A stretch of 34,303 nucleotides of DNA from the NCBI RefSeq assembly GCF_000003605.2, contig NW_003144786.1, positions 1,783,100 through 1,817,402 of the forward strand, in the 5' to 3' direction. The first letter of the stretch is position 1. Every line of letters begins with the position of its first letter. The position numbers and the translations under genes were made by a program. The notes beneath the pieces are model-generated. The model did no database searches and was not told where the DNA came from. It saw only the letters and a program-made list of their open reading frames with translations. Shown one piece after another: positions 23,201-31,284 of this stretch. Origin of the DNA: Saccoglossus kowalevskii (taxonomy: Eukaryota > Hemichordata > Enteropneusta > Harrimaniidae).

Positions 23201-26200
23201 AGTTGGGCTCGTTAGTAAATCGACAAGTCCCACCTTGACCCAACACGCAGTTGGTGTCCCTGGGCATGGGGTTTTGACACAGAGGTAAGCTTGGCTTATC
23301 GAGCGTGTTGCTTAGCGCTAAGCAGCCTAGCCAATTGCCTGGTCAGCGTTCCCTCAGTGTCCCTCCGAGAACTAATGCAGATCATCGGTATGATGACCTC
23401 AGTTCAAGGGTCGTTCCCCAGGCCGCCGCGTATAACGCTTGTTATAACGCTGAGCTCTCCTATGGGAACTAGATAGGCGGGTTTCGTTCTTGGACCAAGT
23501 GAAGGAAGCCCTGCCCTGGTGGTTGTCACTGGCCAACCTCTGACAGGGGTGCCCCTTGGACCCGCTTCCGCAGGTATGACTCTGGTAACAGATGCTTCCC
23601 CCAGGGTTGGGGAGCGCATCTATTGGACCAACAAGCCCAAGGATATGACCCCCGCATTAGTTTCGGGACAACCATATCAACCGGCTCAAACTGAGAACAG
23701 TGTACTTAGTACTACCACGCTTTCTACCCATAGTTCGAGACCGCAGAGTTCAGCTCCGCACAGGCAACGCAGCAATGGTCTCCTTCAAGAAGGAGGGGGG
23801 GGACGCCTTCCCCATCGTTGTCAGTCTTAGTGAAGCAAATCCAATGTGGAATACAATGTGGAGCTAACTGCACACCACCTTCCAGGGGTAAGGAACAGTC
23901 TGGCCGATACCCCAGTGGGTAGCCTCCAGGCTGTTTCGGCTGTGGGACGGTCCAAGGTTGGACCAGTTTGCCGCACCCTGAAACGCCAAGCTCTCGACGT
24001 ACATAACACTCCAGGAGCCTGGGCCAGGGTCACTTTGCTAACCTCGTGGACCCACTTAGTGTGTACGCCTTTCCTCCCTTCCCATTCACCAGGCACAGGG
24101 GAAAATTTCGACAGGTGCACACCCGCATATTATCATCGGTTGCACTTCTGTTGGATATGCTAGTCGAAACACCAGCAGTGCTTCCGGACTTATCGGACCT
24201 GCCGTCCCAACCAGACGGCACACTACCAACGAGCTCAGCAGGTATCACTTACACGCATAGAGGCTCTCAGTAGACCCGCACATACGAAAGCCTTATCTGA
24301 GCGGGCTGCCAATGTCCTGGCCAGGGCAAACAGGGATTCCACCAATGTGGCCTACATTTCTAGCCTGCGAGCATACACTGATTGGTGTAGCGGAAGGGAG
24401 ATTGATCCATACCCATCCCTCTATTGGCCAAGTAGCAGGCTCCTTTGCCCACCTGTTTGACGAAGTGGGTTTGTTCTACACAGCGATCGTTGGCTACAGG
24501 TCGGTCTTGCCCCCACCACTCTATGTACGGGAACAAAACTAGCCGATTGTCCTATTATTAGGAGACTATTTACTGCTTTCTGGACGCCAAGACCCCATAC
24601 AAGGGAGCCGCCCAACTGGGACTCGTCGGCTGTGTTGTCTGCTCTAAGCAGACCGCCCTTTGAGCCTCTCCAATCAGCACCACTCAAATTTTTGACGTGG
24701 AAAATAGTCTTCCTACTGGCCCTTGTCTCAGGTAGGCGTCGGCCAGAGCTGGGGGGGGGGGGCATTGTCCTTCTCGGATGATGGACCGCCGTTATGGACA
24801 ATCAAGTTGTACTAAAGACACGAAATCGGGTTTCTCGCCTAGAACCAAATCCCAGGACATGATCCTCACCCGATCGTCATCCCCCGGCTGTCAAATTTTG
24901 TCTGCCCGAAGGGTCAGGAGGAATTGCTTCTCTACCCGGTTCGAGCACGGAGTTGCCACCAAACCGTACTAAGGATTTGGAATGGGGTGCCAGGCACACA
25001 TCTTTGTGTTATGGCCCAGGCAGGCAGGATAGGCCGGCCTCCCCAACTTCCATAACTAGGTGGTTTACTGCGACTGTATTAGAGGTCTAATACTTTATAT
25101 TCCTCGACACAGAGCTCGCAGAGACACCAAGTACAAGCGCATGAGGTCTGTGCGATGGCTAACTCGCTAGTGCTAGCGTCAGGTCCCCCCTCGAGCACAC
25201 ATGAAGGGCAGGCTTCTGGAGAATGCAGAACGTCTTTATCAATTACCATCTAAGAGACACTGAATCCATTGAAAAGGATCTCTCTAGGTTGGGTCCCATC
25301 GTAGCGGGTCAGTCTTGGTTTGCTGACCCAGCCCGAACGACCGCTTGGGTCCCTGCGCATAGGCAATAAGTCAGTCCGGCATTTTATCCGGACAGATTTC
25401 TCTACCATCAGCACTCCCCTGGGAGCTCCCAGGTCCCGCTTTGTGGCCTATGCCCTCATGCAGAACTGTTTCGGTCTTTACTTCGAAAGTTTACTCCCCC
25501 CCAGAATTTGGTTGGGGGTCTAGCTTTCTCGGGTACACCAAACCCTGTCACCGTAGCAGCATTTTGGCTCCTTGCTGCGGGGACAGCACAGGCAAGGTAA
25601 GACACCACCCTTTTTTGGGTCTTAACTAGGGTGTTGAGTTTGTTTTCATCCCGGACTGAGAAAAGACTTTCATCATTTTTTCTGTTTGCTCGGAAAAACC
25701 CGCCACCATGTGGCCTCGGTCACGTGGGTTCGTGACGTAAGGGGTAAAAGAATCTTGAGGTTATGGGGCTTCCCCTGACCTAGATTCTATCTCTCCGTCA
25801 CCGGCAGAATCGCTGATTAATGCCTACAGTTCAAAATAGTCATTTTGACTGACCGGAGTCTATGGTGGGTATGAACTATGTGAATAGTCGGGTTCGGAGA
25901 ACCCTCGCCTAATTCTGGCTACCCCATACCTAGAGTTGTTGTTGACATTCTCACTCATGAGGGGGACATGTCTACAACACAAGAGCTGTTCAATTTTCAC
26001 TCATACAAGGTTTCCTCAAGCTTAGGTTGGCACATGGGTTTTCTTGGTTCCCACAGTGACTATGCCCAAAAATTTCCAACCTAGCTCACTCCAATTGTAT
26101 CAGAGCCACTGGCTACTCATTCATAATTGGTGTGTAAAACAGCACTTTCTTTCTATCACTTTATCACAGTTAGTAGATGTTTTGAGCTTTTGTCCACTTT

Positions 26201-29200
26201 TCTTGAGTCTCGTACCAGAGAATCTAATTTAACACAGCATCTACAGAAAACCTCTATAGATACCCAAATTAGGTGGGAGAAAACAGTACCAGCTGGCGAT
26301 GTTGAAGTTGAATAGTACAGGGTTTGACAACATTATGATTCTGACATTTTTCGTTTTTAGATTCCTGTACTCTGTTACGGTTATATCAGCTGTGTGTTAA
26401 TGGAGTTGATGGTGCCACAGAAGAACAGTGGATAGCAGTAGAGAAAAAGGTAAGTAAAGGACCACAGGAATATATCTTGTTCAACAAGAGACTTTTGTGA
26501 CATATACAACATATTTATAATTTATTGTTTGTTCTCATGAAATTTGAATGCACACTGCACGTACATGTGAAATGTAATTATCAGTCTCAGCTGGAAGAGA
26601 GAGGGATTTATTTCAAGGGAGTATTCATTAATGTTGATACTTATTTCTGTAAATTGCACTAAATGAAGTTGTAAAGGTACATAAGAATGCATGGGTTTCT
26701 ATTACTGCAAATCCAAGTACATAATTGTTTGTTTGTAATATGAAAAGGCACTAGATGGCTGTGTTTCTAATAATGACACTGATTATACACATGGCTTTGC
26801 TATAATTACAGATACTGCAGTTTTTCTGTACAGTGTTTTCATGTCACCATGGAGCTGTATCACTATTGGTGGAGAGTGACTGTGACTGTAGTATTGAGCT
26901 TGTCAAATCTATCATATGTATGATGTATAAAGAGTATGCAGCGTACAGTCGTAGAACTCACAAATCTGATAAAGAAACAAACAATGATAGGTAGGTCTGT
27001 CTTTATGTATGAAATGTATATTACAAAGCTGGATGTAACCCTGTTGAAAACAAACAAATCACTGCCATTGTTTCCTTTATGGAATATTAATAAATGGTTA
27101 GTGAAGTGATTTATTTTAAGACAAACTGCAGTATGCTTTGTAAGTTTTGAGGGAATATACATTCTTTGTTGTTTTGTGACGGGTGTCTGAAAAATACTAC
27201 CGGATTCTGCCGTAAATTCGCCCTAGGCCGTTAAACGGCAGTTTGGGTTTTTAAAAAACAAAATGGGACCAAGAAATCGCCAAGGGCAGTTTTTTTTTCT
27301 GATGCCTAAATGTTTCATCGTAGTCATTGGGCCCATTCAAGAGTAGGATGTTTATAGCGACTAGCGTGAATGGGTAATCAAAATCCAAGCCAAAAGATTG
27401 TACAGCAACATCAGAAAATCTCTTTCGTGCTGCATTCAATAACTTTAACATATTTAAATAAGCTATAGTAATTTGAACACGTAGGCATCATCCGTTGTTT
27501 TCATTGGTTAATTAGCGATTTGACCCATCAGGTCAAAGAACACCGCCCCAGGTCAAAATATGGCGGATATTCATTTATACAGCATTGAGTATTTAAATGT
27601 GATCGGAATCGCTTACGATGGAATAAGTAGAAATTTATTAGCATTCAATAACAATTCAACAAATTTATTTTTTATTATTATAGTTATTATAATCATTACT
27701 AGGTAATAACCAACAATTGTGAAACGCAGCATGCAGGTATTGCGCTACAGCGATCATTTGCTACTCAGCAATGCAGTTGTGTTTGTTTGGAGAAAGATGC
27801 GCCGGGTGACATTGTAATTACATTTTAGGTGGTCTACTTTTTAATCTAGCAAAAAAAATGTATAACATTTTAGATTAGCTTCTGCAACAATTTCTTTTGT
27901 TTTGGGTGGTCCAACTGCTGGCGTAGGTGGATTTTTCAATTAAAACGTACCGGTAAGTCCCAAAAAATATATATGATGATCATTTTTTGAAATTTTGTAC
28001 CCCAAATATGGGCCCACCAGTCGTGAAATTGCTCAGGGTGGTTTTTTCGGAAGGATCCGATAATACATGTATTTGTTTTCAAGTCATCTATAATTAATAC
28101 AGTAATTCCCATTGTTGAACAACTTTCTCTCACTCAATAGCAAGTGTATCTAATTCTTTTCAGCATTGATGTCCTACGAGAGGGTATATTATTATTACAC
28201 TATTTATGTATATATGATAGACTATTTATCTCACACCGTCTTGATGTAGAACATTTATATGTCAAAGTTATATCATCATTGAGTGCCTTGTACAAAGAAC
28301 TTCCTGATATCTCTGAACATGAAGGTAAACTAATATAGCCTCTCACTGTGTGTATTACATCATGTGTCTGTTGATTCAGGTTGTACCATGTGAGATCCAA
28401 TTGATTAATAGTATGAGGTTATTACATGAAGGTAGTATGAGTTTATCGATGGACTGGTTGTTGAGGTTGACTTGAGTGCATATTTCGCAGTATTCTCATG
28501 AATGTTTCTGCTTGTAGTCATAATCACGTGAGATTTTACAGCCCAAAGTGATATCAGTACATACTGTCTTGTTGATGCACCAAAGTAAACAAAGAAAATT
28601 GTATAAACAAGACATTTAATGTATTATGTACATTTTTCTAATAAGACTCATTCAAACAAAAACATCAGTACTACTTTTGTATACATTGTTATGGACTGCT
28701 AAATTGTAATGCTTTTATTTTATAATAACACGAGAATATTAACAATACCAGAATTTACAGCCGTGTGCATCGTACAGCAAAAATATTGACACAACGCATT
28801 GTGAACAATACTATAGCATACATGTACAATGCATGAGGACCTCAATTCTGATATTTTGTGTATAACCTTATTATTATCTGCCTTTTGTGGACGCGGCTTT
28901 GACTTCACTGTCCCCACACTGCTGTTTCAAATAATATTGTAATATGTATATCTTTGTGATCATTTCTTTTTCACCATTGTAACAGTGTTGTAGAAATCAA
29001 TGGCCATGCAAATCATTTCACAGGTTTAATTCCCCCTAATCTGGCACATGGTGAGCGAAAGTGTCCACCCCTAAAAACATGATTTTGTGAGCTTATACAG
29101 TACTATATTATTTCGGCACAAAGAATAAGACAAAGTATAGGCCTAATTGGCTTCTCTGTTAACTCACAAGCAAATTATGAGTGTCATATGCTACGCTGCC

Positions 29201-29836
29201 AAACTTGAGCCAAGTTTGCTTAAAAGTGCCAAAAGTACTGTATATCAGATGAGTATTTTAATCATAAATAATGTCTATAATAAGATCTATGTCCTTTAGC
29301 TTATATGGTTTTTGATATTCAGTATGGCTCAGAACCTGCCGTGTCGTAAATTTTAATCATTTCTATTTGTCAAAGATAAAGGTTGGCATTTCTTAAAAAA
29401 GTAGTCATGGCCTTACTTATGATTTGATAGAGTGCACGCATATAGTGTTTTCAATTGTACAAATTTTGAATATGTAACTGACAATGCCTGTTGGCAAACT
29501 AGCGATATTTTAACTGACCTGTATTTTCCAGCATCTTTAAAAGATAAAGTATAGTCATATATATATTAATTAAATAGATGCCCCACTATTATTTGGTTTG
29601 TGTTTTCATTGATCAAGTGGAAAAGTCAAAGGTCAAACAATGAAGTACAATAACAGCGCCATAGGTACAGAGCTACATGTAGATGTATAATAATTTTGTA
29701 TATTACACTAATGTTGTCTTCTTTTACTCGTATTGCAGCCACTATTATTCAAGAATTGTGGGATTTTGATCAACCAGATGAGATATGGTCTCAGGAAGGG
29801 GAAGATGAAGAGGAGTTACAAATGGAAGTGGAATAA
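7391..29836 (+). CDS. ATRIP: ATR-interacting protein (spliced gene)
   Basis: Regulatory partner of the ATR kinase: it binds RPA-coated single-stranded DNA and brings ATR to stalled forks. Coding exons: 7391-8212, 8339-8509, 8768-9065, 11214-11333, 15107-15284, 15538-16054, 16502-16728, 17363-17505, 26361-26449, 26812-26990, 28164-28324, 29739-29836. They total 3003 nt, 1000 residues plus stop, against 791 in human; the excess looks mostly like a long Ser-rich linker. Residues 45-50 (HKKPRI) are a likely nuclear signal. Residues 58-80 (DPFDDFPEFTTDELEQ) match the acidic RPA70N-binding motif. Residues about 262-366 are a charged coiled coil. CDK-type sites (TPPPKSPR) lie at 417-424. Residues about 472-970 resemble the helical C-terminal half. 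The tail IIQELWDFDQPDE sits in acidic sequence like the PIKK-binding tail of ATRIP and NBS1. The start is fixed by an in-frame TGA at 7379-7381. Confidence 0.93.
8339..8509 (+). CDS. ATRIP: ATRIP coding exon 2 (coiled coil)
   Basis: Acceptor CCTTAG|TTA, donor CGACAG|GTATGA, 57 codons in phase 0. It codes residues 275-331, a Lys/Glu-rich coiled coil with KDGEIRLLRENL, matching the family's 'NGEIKILRDSL'. This segment drives ATRIP oligomerisation in studied species. Confidence 0.93.
8768..9065 (+). CDS. ATRIP: ATRIP coding exon 3
   Basis: Acceptor TTGTCAG|ATT, donor CCTCAG|GTAAGT, residues 332-430. The coiled coil ends (LQFKEMEIVEIQDKY), followed by a Pro/Ser region with FPTRKSF (family 'FPTKESF') and CDK-type SP/TP sites. 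Confidence 0.93.
9066..11213 (+). other. ATRIP intron 3
   Basis: 2.1 kb with GT-AG ends. The first kilobase is AT-rich without recognisable content; the second holds transposon copy 1 (10155-11137). Open frames here do not resemble proteins. Confidence 0.85.
10155..11137 (+). mobile_element. Non-autonomous DNA transposon, copy 1 (~983 bp)
   Basis: The left end TACCGGATTTTGCCGTAAAT and the right end, read in reverse as TACCGCATTCTGCCGTAAAT, are near-perfect inverted repeats. Both continue into 'TCGCCC', and a second block 'AAAATCGCCCTGGG' lies inside each arm. TAT stands on both sides (10152-10154 and 11138-11140), a possible 3-bp target duplication. No transposase is encoded. A second copy lies inverted at 27198-28062. 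The superfamily is not clear; terminal repeats of this type with 2-3 bp duplications would suit a MITE-like element. Confidence 0.85.
11214..11333 (+). CDS. ATRIP: ATRIP coding exon 4
   Basis: Acceptor GTAACAG|CT, donor AGAG|GTAAGG, residues 431-471: a basic, Ser-rich linker (SPSRRGSGDFHAQ) with no strong family match. Both phases fit, and the splice sites are good, so I include it, but it could be alternative. Confidence 0.75.
11461..11495 (-). other. Histone-type 3' stem-loop and downstream element (relic)
   Basis: Read on the minus strand, GGTCTTTTCAGGACC (11495-11481) is the replication-dependent histone mRNA stem-loop (GGYYYTTTTCARRRCC) lacking one base of the 5' arm. It is preceded by an A/C-rich leader (CAACCAACCAAACAAAG) and followed after about 11 nt by CAAAAAGAG, like the purine-rich U7-binding element CAAGAAAGA. 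All three parts sit in the right order and spacing. No histone reading frame lies upstream on this strand, so it is probably a fragment carried in by duplication or transposition. Confidence 0.5.
12354..13870 (+). pseudogene. pogo/Tigger-family transposase, inactivated
   Basis: Pieces in different frames follow the pogo order. 12354-13067: a psq-type helix-turn-helix (YTRNQKEAIVAYAKQHW), then a CENP-B-type DNA-binding part (ASIGWAKKFCGQN, RRTSIAQRLP). 13072-13245: catalytic core with the first acidic site in DETPMYF, then NEKGEKSVSVRSTG, a family hallmark. 13340-13480: DSFRGHLDD (second acid) and VIPGGCTSKL. The expected third acid in the family's QPLDV is Asn here (PLNVRINKPFKQYLR) and a stop interrupts this part. 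13516-13827: acidic Ser-rich tail. At least three frameshifts or stops, so dead. Same strand as ATRIP. Terminal repeats not identified. Confidence 0.85.
14028..14310 (+). repeat. AT-rich direct duplication (~185-bp offset)
   Basis: 'ttttcaatgtttttt', 'cattaatatt.aac.gtattta' and 'agattatctt' recur in the same order at about 14055-14097 and 14237-14311. The second copy has a 20-bp poly-T tract. It may be part of the pogo element's 3' flank or a later duplication. Confidence 0.6.
14721..15000 (+). repeat. Minisatellite, ~38-bp unit, about 7 copies
   Basis: Diverged units built around 'GGGAGTCACAGTGACTTTCA' with 'ggttctag' or 'ggctcct' between. The array ends about 110 bp before ATRIP exon 5. 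The unit contains the near-palindrome AGTCAC.GTGACT, so single strands could fold. Confidence 0.8.
15107..15284 (+). CDS. ATRIP: ATRIP coding exon 5
   Basis: Acceptor TTCTAG|CA, donor CCAG|GTAAGT, residues 471-530. It includes SSQLVSKLLTLRND, matching 'SILINLLLKQPLI' of vertebrate ATRIP at the start of the helical region. A competing AG ten bases downstream would bring a stop codon into frame and is excluded. Confidence 0.85.
15538..16054 (+). CDS. ATRIP: ATRIP coding exon 6
   Basis: Acceptor TTGTAG|A, donor GACACT|GTAAGT, residues 530-702. The region corresponds to vertebrate 'LLPLVQFFIGLHCQAL' (here LLPVIQDHLIKYIDIL) and 'LSILQHLVCHSGAV' (here LNSLRILHVMICNSCC). Confidence 0.9.
16502..16728 (+). 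CDS. ATRIP: ATRIP coding exon 7
   Basis: Acceptor TTTACAG|CAA, donor GATAG|GTAAGT, residues 703-778. MIEATLSVLLSLAENSQY matches the family's 'TQCLKVLVKLAENTSC' helix. Confidence 0.92.
17363..17505 (+). CDS. ATRIP: ATRIP coding exon 8
   Basis: Acceptor TATACAG|G, donor TCTG|GTAAGA, residues 778-826. It is the last exon before an 8.9-kb intron that holds the DIRS element. Confidence 0.9.
18718..18755 (+). repeat. Palindrome with GCA triloop (hairpin 1)
   Basis: Arms TAGTTCCTGTT-CGGAC and GTCCG-CAAACAGGGACTTA close on a GCA triloop, with small bulges. It is followed by a G/T- and CTG-rich stretch (about 18766-18800) and by the minisatellite. A second copy of the palindrome stands at 19020. Confidence 0.8.
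18890..19640 (+). repeat. Minisatellite, ~125-145 bp unit, associated with hairpins 1-2
   Basis: The anchor 'GATGGCCGACTGGCAGCCAT' recurs in diverged form at about 18900, 19167, 19304, 19446 and 19572, each time followed by a T-rich stretch, 'ggacatgctttgtcag', then 'caaa.ttg..acatac..tatac'. The first gap (about 268 bp) is where hairpin 2 interrupts. Open frames here are products of the repeat, not genes. Confidence 0.8.
19020..19057 (+). repeat. Palindrome with GAA triloop (hairpin 2)
   Basis: Arms TAGTCTCTGTT-CGGAC and GTCCG-AAAACGGGGACTTA close on GAA. It is about 300 bp after hairpin 1 and clearly homologous to it, so two repeat units of one family lie in tandem, each headed by the same hairpin. 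Confidence 0.8.
19836..19980 (+). repeat. DIRS left inverted terminal repeat
   Basis: It starts TACCCACCATAGACTCCGGT and runs through 'GCGATTCTGCCGGTGACGGA' to 'GACCGAGGCCACATGG'. It matches the right repeat in inverse orientation with few mismatches, except a block of about 26 bp present only on the right. Confidence 0.9.
20449..22420 (+). pseudogene. DIRS Gag-like region, broken
   Basis: Several GC-rich frames overlap in all three phases, none longer than about 190 codons. Segments such as LRDAALDARVFADKLSR (about 21997-22050) have the Ala/Leu-rich helical character of a DIRS Gag before the basic, Gly/Ser-rich stretch at 22200-22400. Assignment is by position before the reverse transcriptase; motif support is weak. 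Confidence 0.45.
22750..23910 (+). pseudogene. DIRS reverse transcriptase / RNase H, broken
   Basis: DLSGAYRHIPMH at 22926-22961 is the first catalytic block (family 'DLSDAYLHIPI'). It continues as LGTAPYVFTQVMK after a frameshift. The YxDD box reads YPDYWLL (23120-23131 for YPDY), so the second Asp is lost. FLDQVKEALPWWLS near 23490 is the family's linker. RNase H follows with TDASP (about 23588) and AHHLPGVRNSLAD (23870-23908), the usual DIRS ending. Stops and phase changes make it inactive. Confidence 0.85.
24250..25620 (+). pseudogene. DIRS tyrosine recombinase, broken
   Basis: About 24265-24470 resembles an N-terminal SAM-like core-binding part (NVAYISSLRAYTDWC). From 24560, RRLFTAFW, then SALSRPPFEPL, LKFLTWKIVFLLALVSGRRR, a clear DIRS recombinase block in which the Arg after LALVSG is at the place of the first catalytic Arg. 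Later fragments (HEVCAMANSLVLASG, about 25140-25185; GPIVAGQSWF, about 25293) fit the C-terminal half. I could not place the full Arg-His-Arg-Tyr set; several stops interrupt. Confidence 0.75.
25702..25871 (-). repeat. DIRS right inverted terminal repeat
   Basis: Inverse of the left repeat, ending TCTATGGTGGGTA. It holds an extra block of about 26 bp (around 25751-25778) absent from the left repeat, so one copy changed after insertion. Confidence 0.9.
26361..26449 (+). CDS. ATRIP: ATRIP coding exon 9
   Basis: Acceptor TTTTTAG|AT, donor AAAAAG|GTAAGT, residues 826-855 (SCTLLRLYQLCVNG, then EEQWIAVEKK), matching vertebrate 'EGCLLLLLYMYITSR' and 'ETQWLQLEQE'. It is short and easily missed, but both phases fit. 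Confidence 0.9.
26812..26990 (+). CDS. ATRIP: ATRIP coding exon 10
   Basis: Acceptor ATTACAG|ATA, donor GATAG|GTAGGT, residues 856-915. DCDCSIELVKSIICMMYKEY aligns with 'NCQCNVEVVRALTVMLHRQW' of the vertebrate protein. Confidence 0.92.
26991..28163 (+). other. ATRIP intron 10
   Basis: 1.17 kb with GT-AG ends, three quarters of it occupied by transposon copy 2. Confidence 0.85.
27198..28062 (-). mobile_element. Non-autonomous DNA transposon, copy 2 (inverted, ~865 bp)
   Basis: The left end TACCGGATTCTGCCGTAAAT equals the reverse of copy 1's right end, and the interior matches copy 1 in inverse order (for example 'CAACAATTGTGAAACGCAGC' here against 'GCTGCGTTTTACAATTGCTG' there). The right end is damaged: the block with GGGCGAATTTACGGCA is missing, leaving 'TTCGGAAGGATCCGATAATA'. 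No coding capacity. Confidence 0.88.
28164..28324 (+). CDS. ATRIP: ATRIP coding exon 11
   Basis: Acceptor TTTTCAG|C, donor GAAG|GTAAAC, residues 915-969. VLREGILLLHYLCIYDRLF matches 'CLRDTVLLLHGLSQKDKLF', and ELPDISEHE matches 'GLPDVTDCEE'. Confidence 0.93.
28325..29738 (+). other. ATRIP intron 11
   Basis: 1.4 kb with GT-AG ends. AT-rich; I see no repeat, RNA gene or coding sequence in it. Confidence 0.8.
29739..29836 (+). CDS. ATRIP: ATRIP coding exon 12 (C terminus)
   Basis: Acceptor TTGCAG|CC, ending in TAA at 29834-29836, residues 969-1000. An acidic tail containing IIQELWDFDQPDE, analogous to the ATR-binding C-terminal motif of vertebrate ATRIP (acidic cluster and LDDL). Confidence 0.88.
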
Positions 29837-30092
29837 CAATCCCTTTTTCTCCATTTCATTCCAACTAGTTGGGTATTCCACCCTCATTTTCACCAGCTAA
29901 TAACTATCAACAAGTGGAAACAATACAGCCAAACTTGTTTTATGTCAGATTGTGTGTTATCTGTCTTACATTCACAGCCACCCATTTACTTTAACTATAC
30001 AGAACTTACATGTAACACTCTTATCATGATTACCAGTAAATACTATGCATATGTTTGTACTCGCTTATTCTGGGTAAACATGCCTATTTTCA

Positions 30093-30098
30093 AATAAA
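30093..30098 (+). terminator. ATRIP poly(A) signal (AATAAA)
   Basis: The first canonical hexamer after the ATRIP stop codon, 257 nt downstream, followed by a T/GT-rich stretch (ttgtttattctgtcc). It implies a 3' UTR of about 275 nt. Confidence 0.65.
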
Positions 30099-30119
30099 TA
30101 ATTGTTTATTCTGTCCATT

Positions 30120-31220
30120 ACTTCATGTTTGTATTGCCTTACTAGTTTATTGGGAATCAATGACGGTCTGAAAGCAATGAACATACCGGTAATAATATAC
30201 TTAAAAAGGTTTTTAGTATTCTGAATCGTGTCATTTTTAACTTGTCTGTATGTCTTTAGAAACACCATGAGAATGTGTGGATTTACAGATACATTGTATA
30301 AACAGTTGAGTTAATTGCAAATGCAATTTACAGCACTCTGACAATTCACAAATGTGTTTCGGAATACGAACGAAAAAAAGATAAAATTGAAACATTCAGT
30401 AATTGTTGGTATTGTTAGTAGTGCACAGCACTGAATGTATGTTGAGTTTAATAATAAATACAAAAGTTTTTTTTTTTTGTTGTGCTTAACACTTGAGATG
30501 ACCTTTCTAATACTCATTTTTCCCCACAAATCAAATCAGTCATTCGCCATTCTGCTTGATGTTGTGGGTTTGAACCCCCTTCTTTGGCCAACTATTTTTG
30601 CTAATTGAGGAAGAAATATATCTTCTTGTCAACACAGACATTGCACCTTGACTAAAGCTGCCCAATCTTTAATAGCCAAAGGTTTGATCACAAAAGATGC
30701 CACAATTATTTAGCAAAAAATTAAACTCTGCATATGAATATAACTGTGGTTGGTTTATAATTAGCAAAAAGACAGACATGGATTTCCAAAAATAAACTAA
30801 CACCCAGAACAATCGGCCACATTACTAAAAGTAGTATCTGTTCTACTAATATCTCAAGGACTGCACTACAGATTTTAATGAAACTTGAAATGACTAATAT
30901 TCGATGGGTTTAAATTTCACTGATTTAGCATTTCAGGAATATTCAGTGGGATTTAAATTCAGGGTTTTATCATTTAGATAATGTGTTCTATGCTAAATTT
31001 TACATATTCACTGGGTTTTAATTTAGCACATTTTCTAGTCCAGTGAATAATTAACCCTTTTACAGTAGATGAAATCGATGTATACTAATTACTAATATTA
31101 ACAAATGTTTTCAATACCAAAAGTATGCCAAATGTTCTATAGGAATTGATTCTGGTCCTATATGATAAGCAGTGACATTCACATTGAAAGAAATTTGTTT
31201 TTAATATGTGTACCAAATGT
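30120..31220. other. Spacer downstream of ATRIP
   Basis: AT-rich, no convincing gene. The GGGTTTGAACCCC at about 30566-30579 looks like a Pol III B box, but no A box or tRNA fold accompanies it. Open frames are short and featureless. Confidence 0.5.
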
Positions 31221-31223
31221 TTT

Positions 31224-31266
31224 TAACTGCCATGCGCGAAGCACACAATGGGAGTCTTTGCAGTTA
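31224..31266 (+). repeat. Palindrome with GCGAAGC mini-hairpin (hairpin 3)
   Basis: Outer arms TAACTGC and GCAGTTA enclose CCATGC-GCGAAGC-ACACAATGG. The 3' arm is longer (extra 'GAGTCTTT'), as if the 5' arm had lost about 8 nt. GCGAAGC is the known exceptionally stable DNA mini-hairpin. It is followed at once by GTGTGTCTGCCTGTCTGTC and the minisatellite. Confidence 0.7.
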
Positions 31267-31284
31267 GTGTGTCTGCCTGTCTGT

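Larger units (their letters stand above)
19817..25892 (+). mobile_element. DIRS-type (tyrosine recombinase) retrotransposon, decayed
   Basis: About 6.1 kb, bounded by inverted repeats (19836-19980 and 25702-25871, similarity fading out to about 19817 and 25892). Inside, in DIRS order, are a Gag-like region, reverse transcriptase, RNase H and tyrosine recombinase fragments, all interrupted by stops and frameshifts. No target duplication is seen, as expected for integration by a recombinase. The long inverted ends argue for DIRS rather than Ngaro or PAT, whose repeats are split direct. It is GC-richer than its host intron and runs in the same direction as ATRIP. Confidence 0.9.
17506..26360 (+). 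other. ATRIP intron 8 (8.9 kb)
   Basis: The largest intron. The first 1.2 kb is AT-rich with a TA microsatellite (17741-17764) and a run of G at about 17907-17918. Then come hairpin-headed repeats (18718-19640), the DIRS element (19817-25892) and about 470 bp with nothing recognisable before exon 9. GC content jumps in the DIRS part compared with both sides. Confidence 0.85.

Noticed and set aside
20600-24801. Many minus-strand frames in the GC-rich block
   Set aside because: High GC gives long antisense frames; the plus strand carries the recognisable DIRS domains.
30540-30600. tRNA or tRNA-derived SINE suggested by a B-box-like GGGTTTGAACCCC
   Set aside because: No A box at the right distance and no cloverleaf can be drawn.
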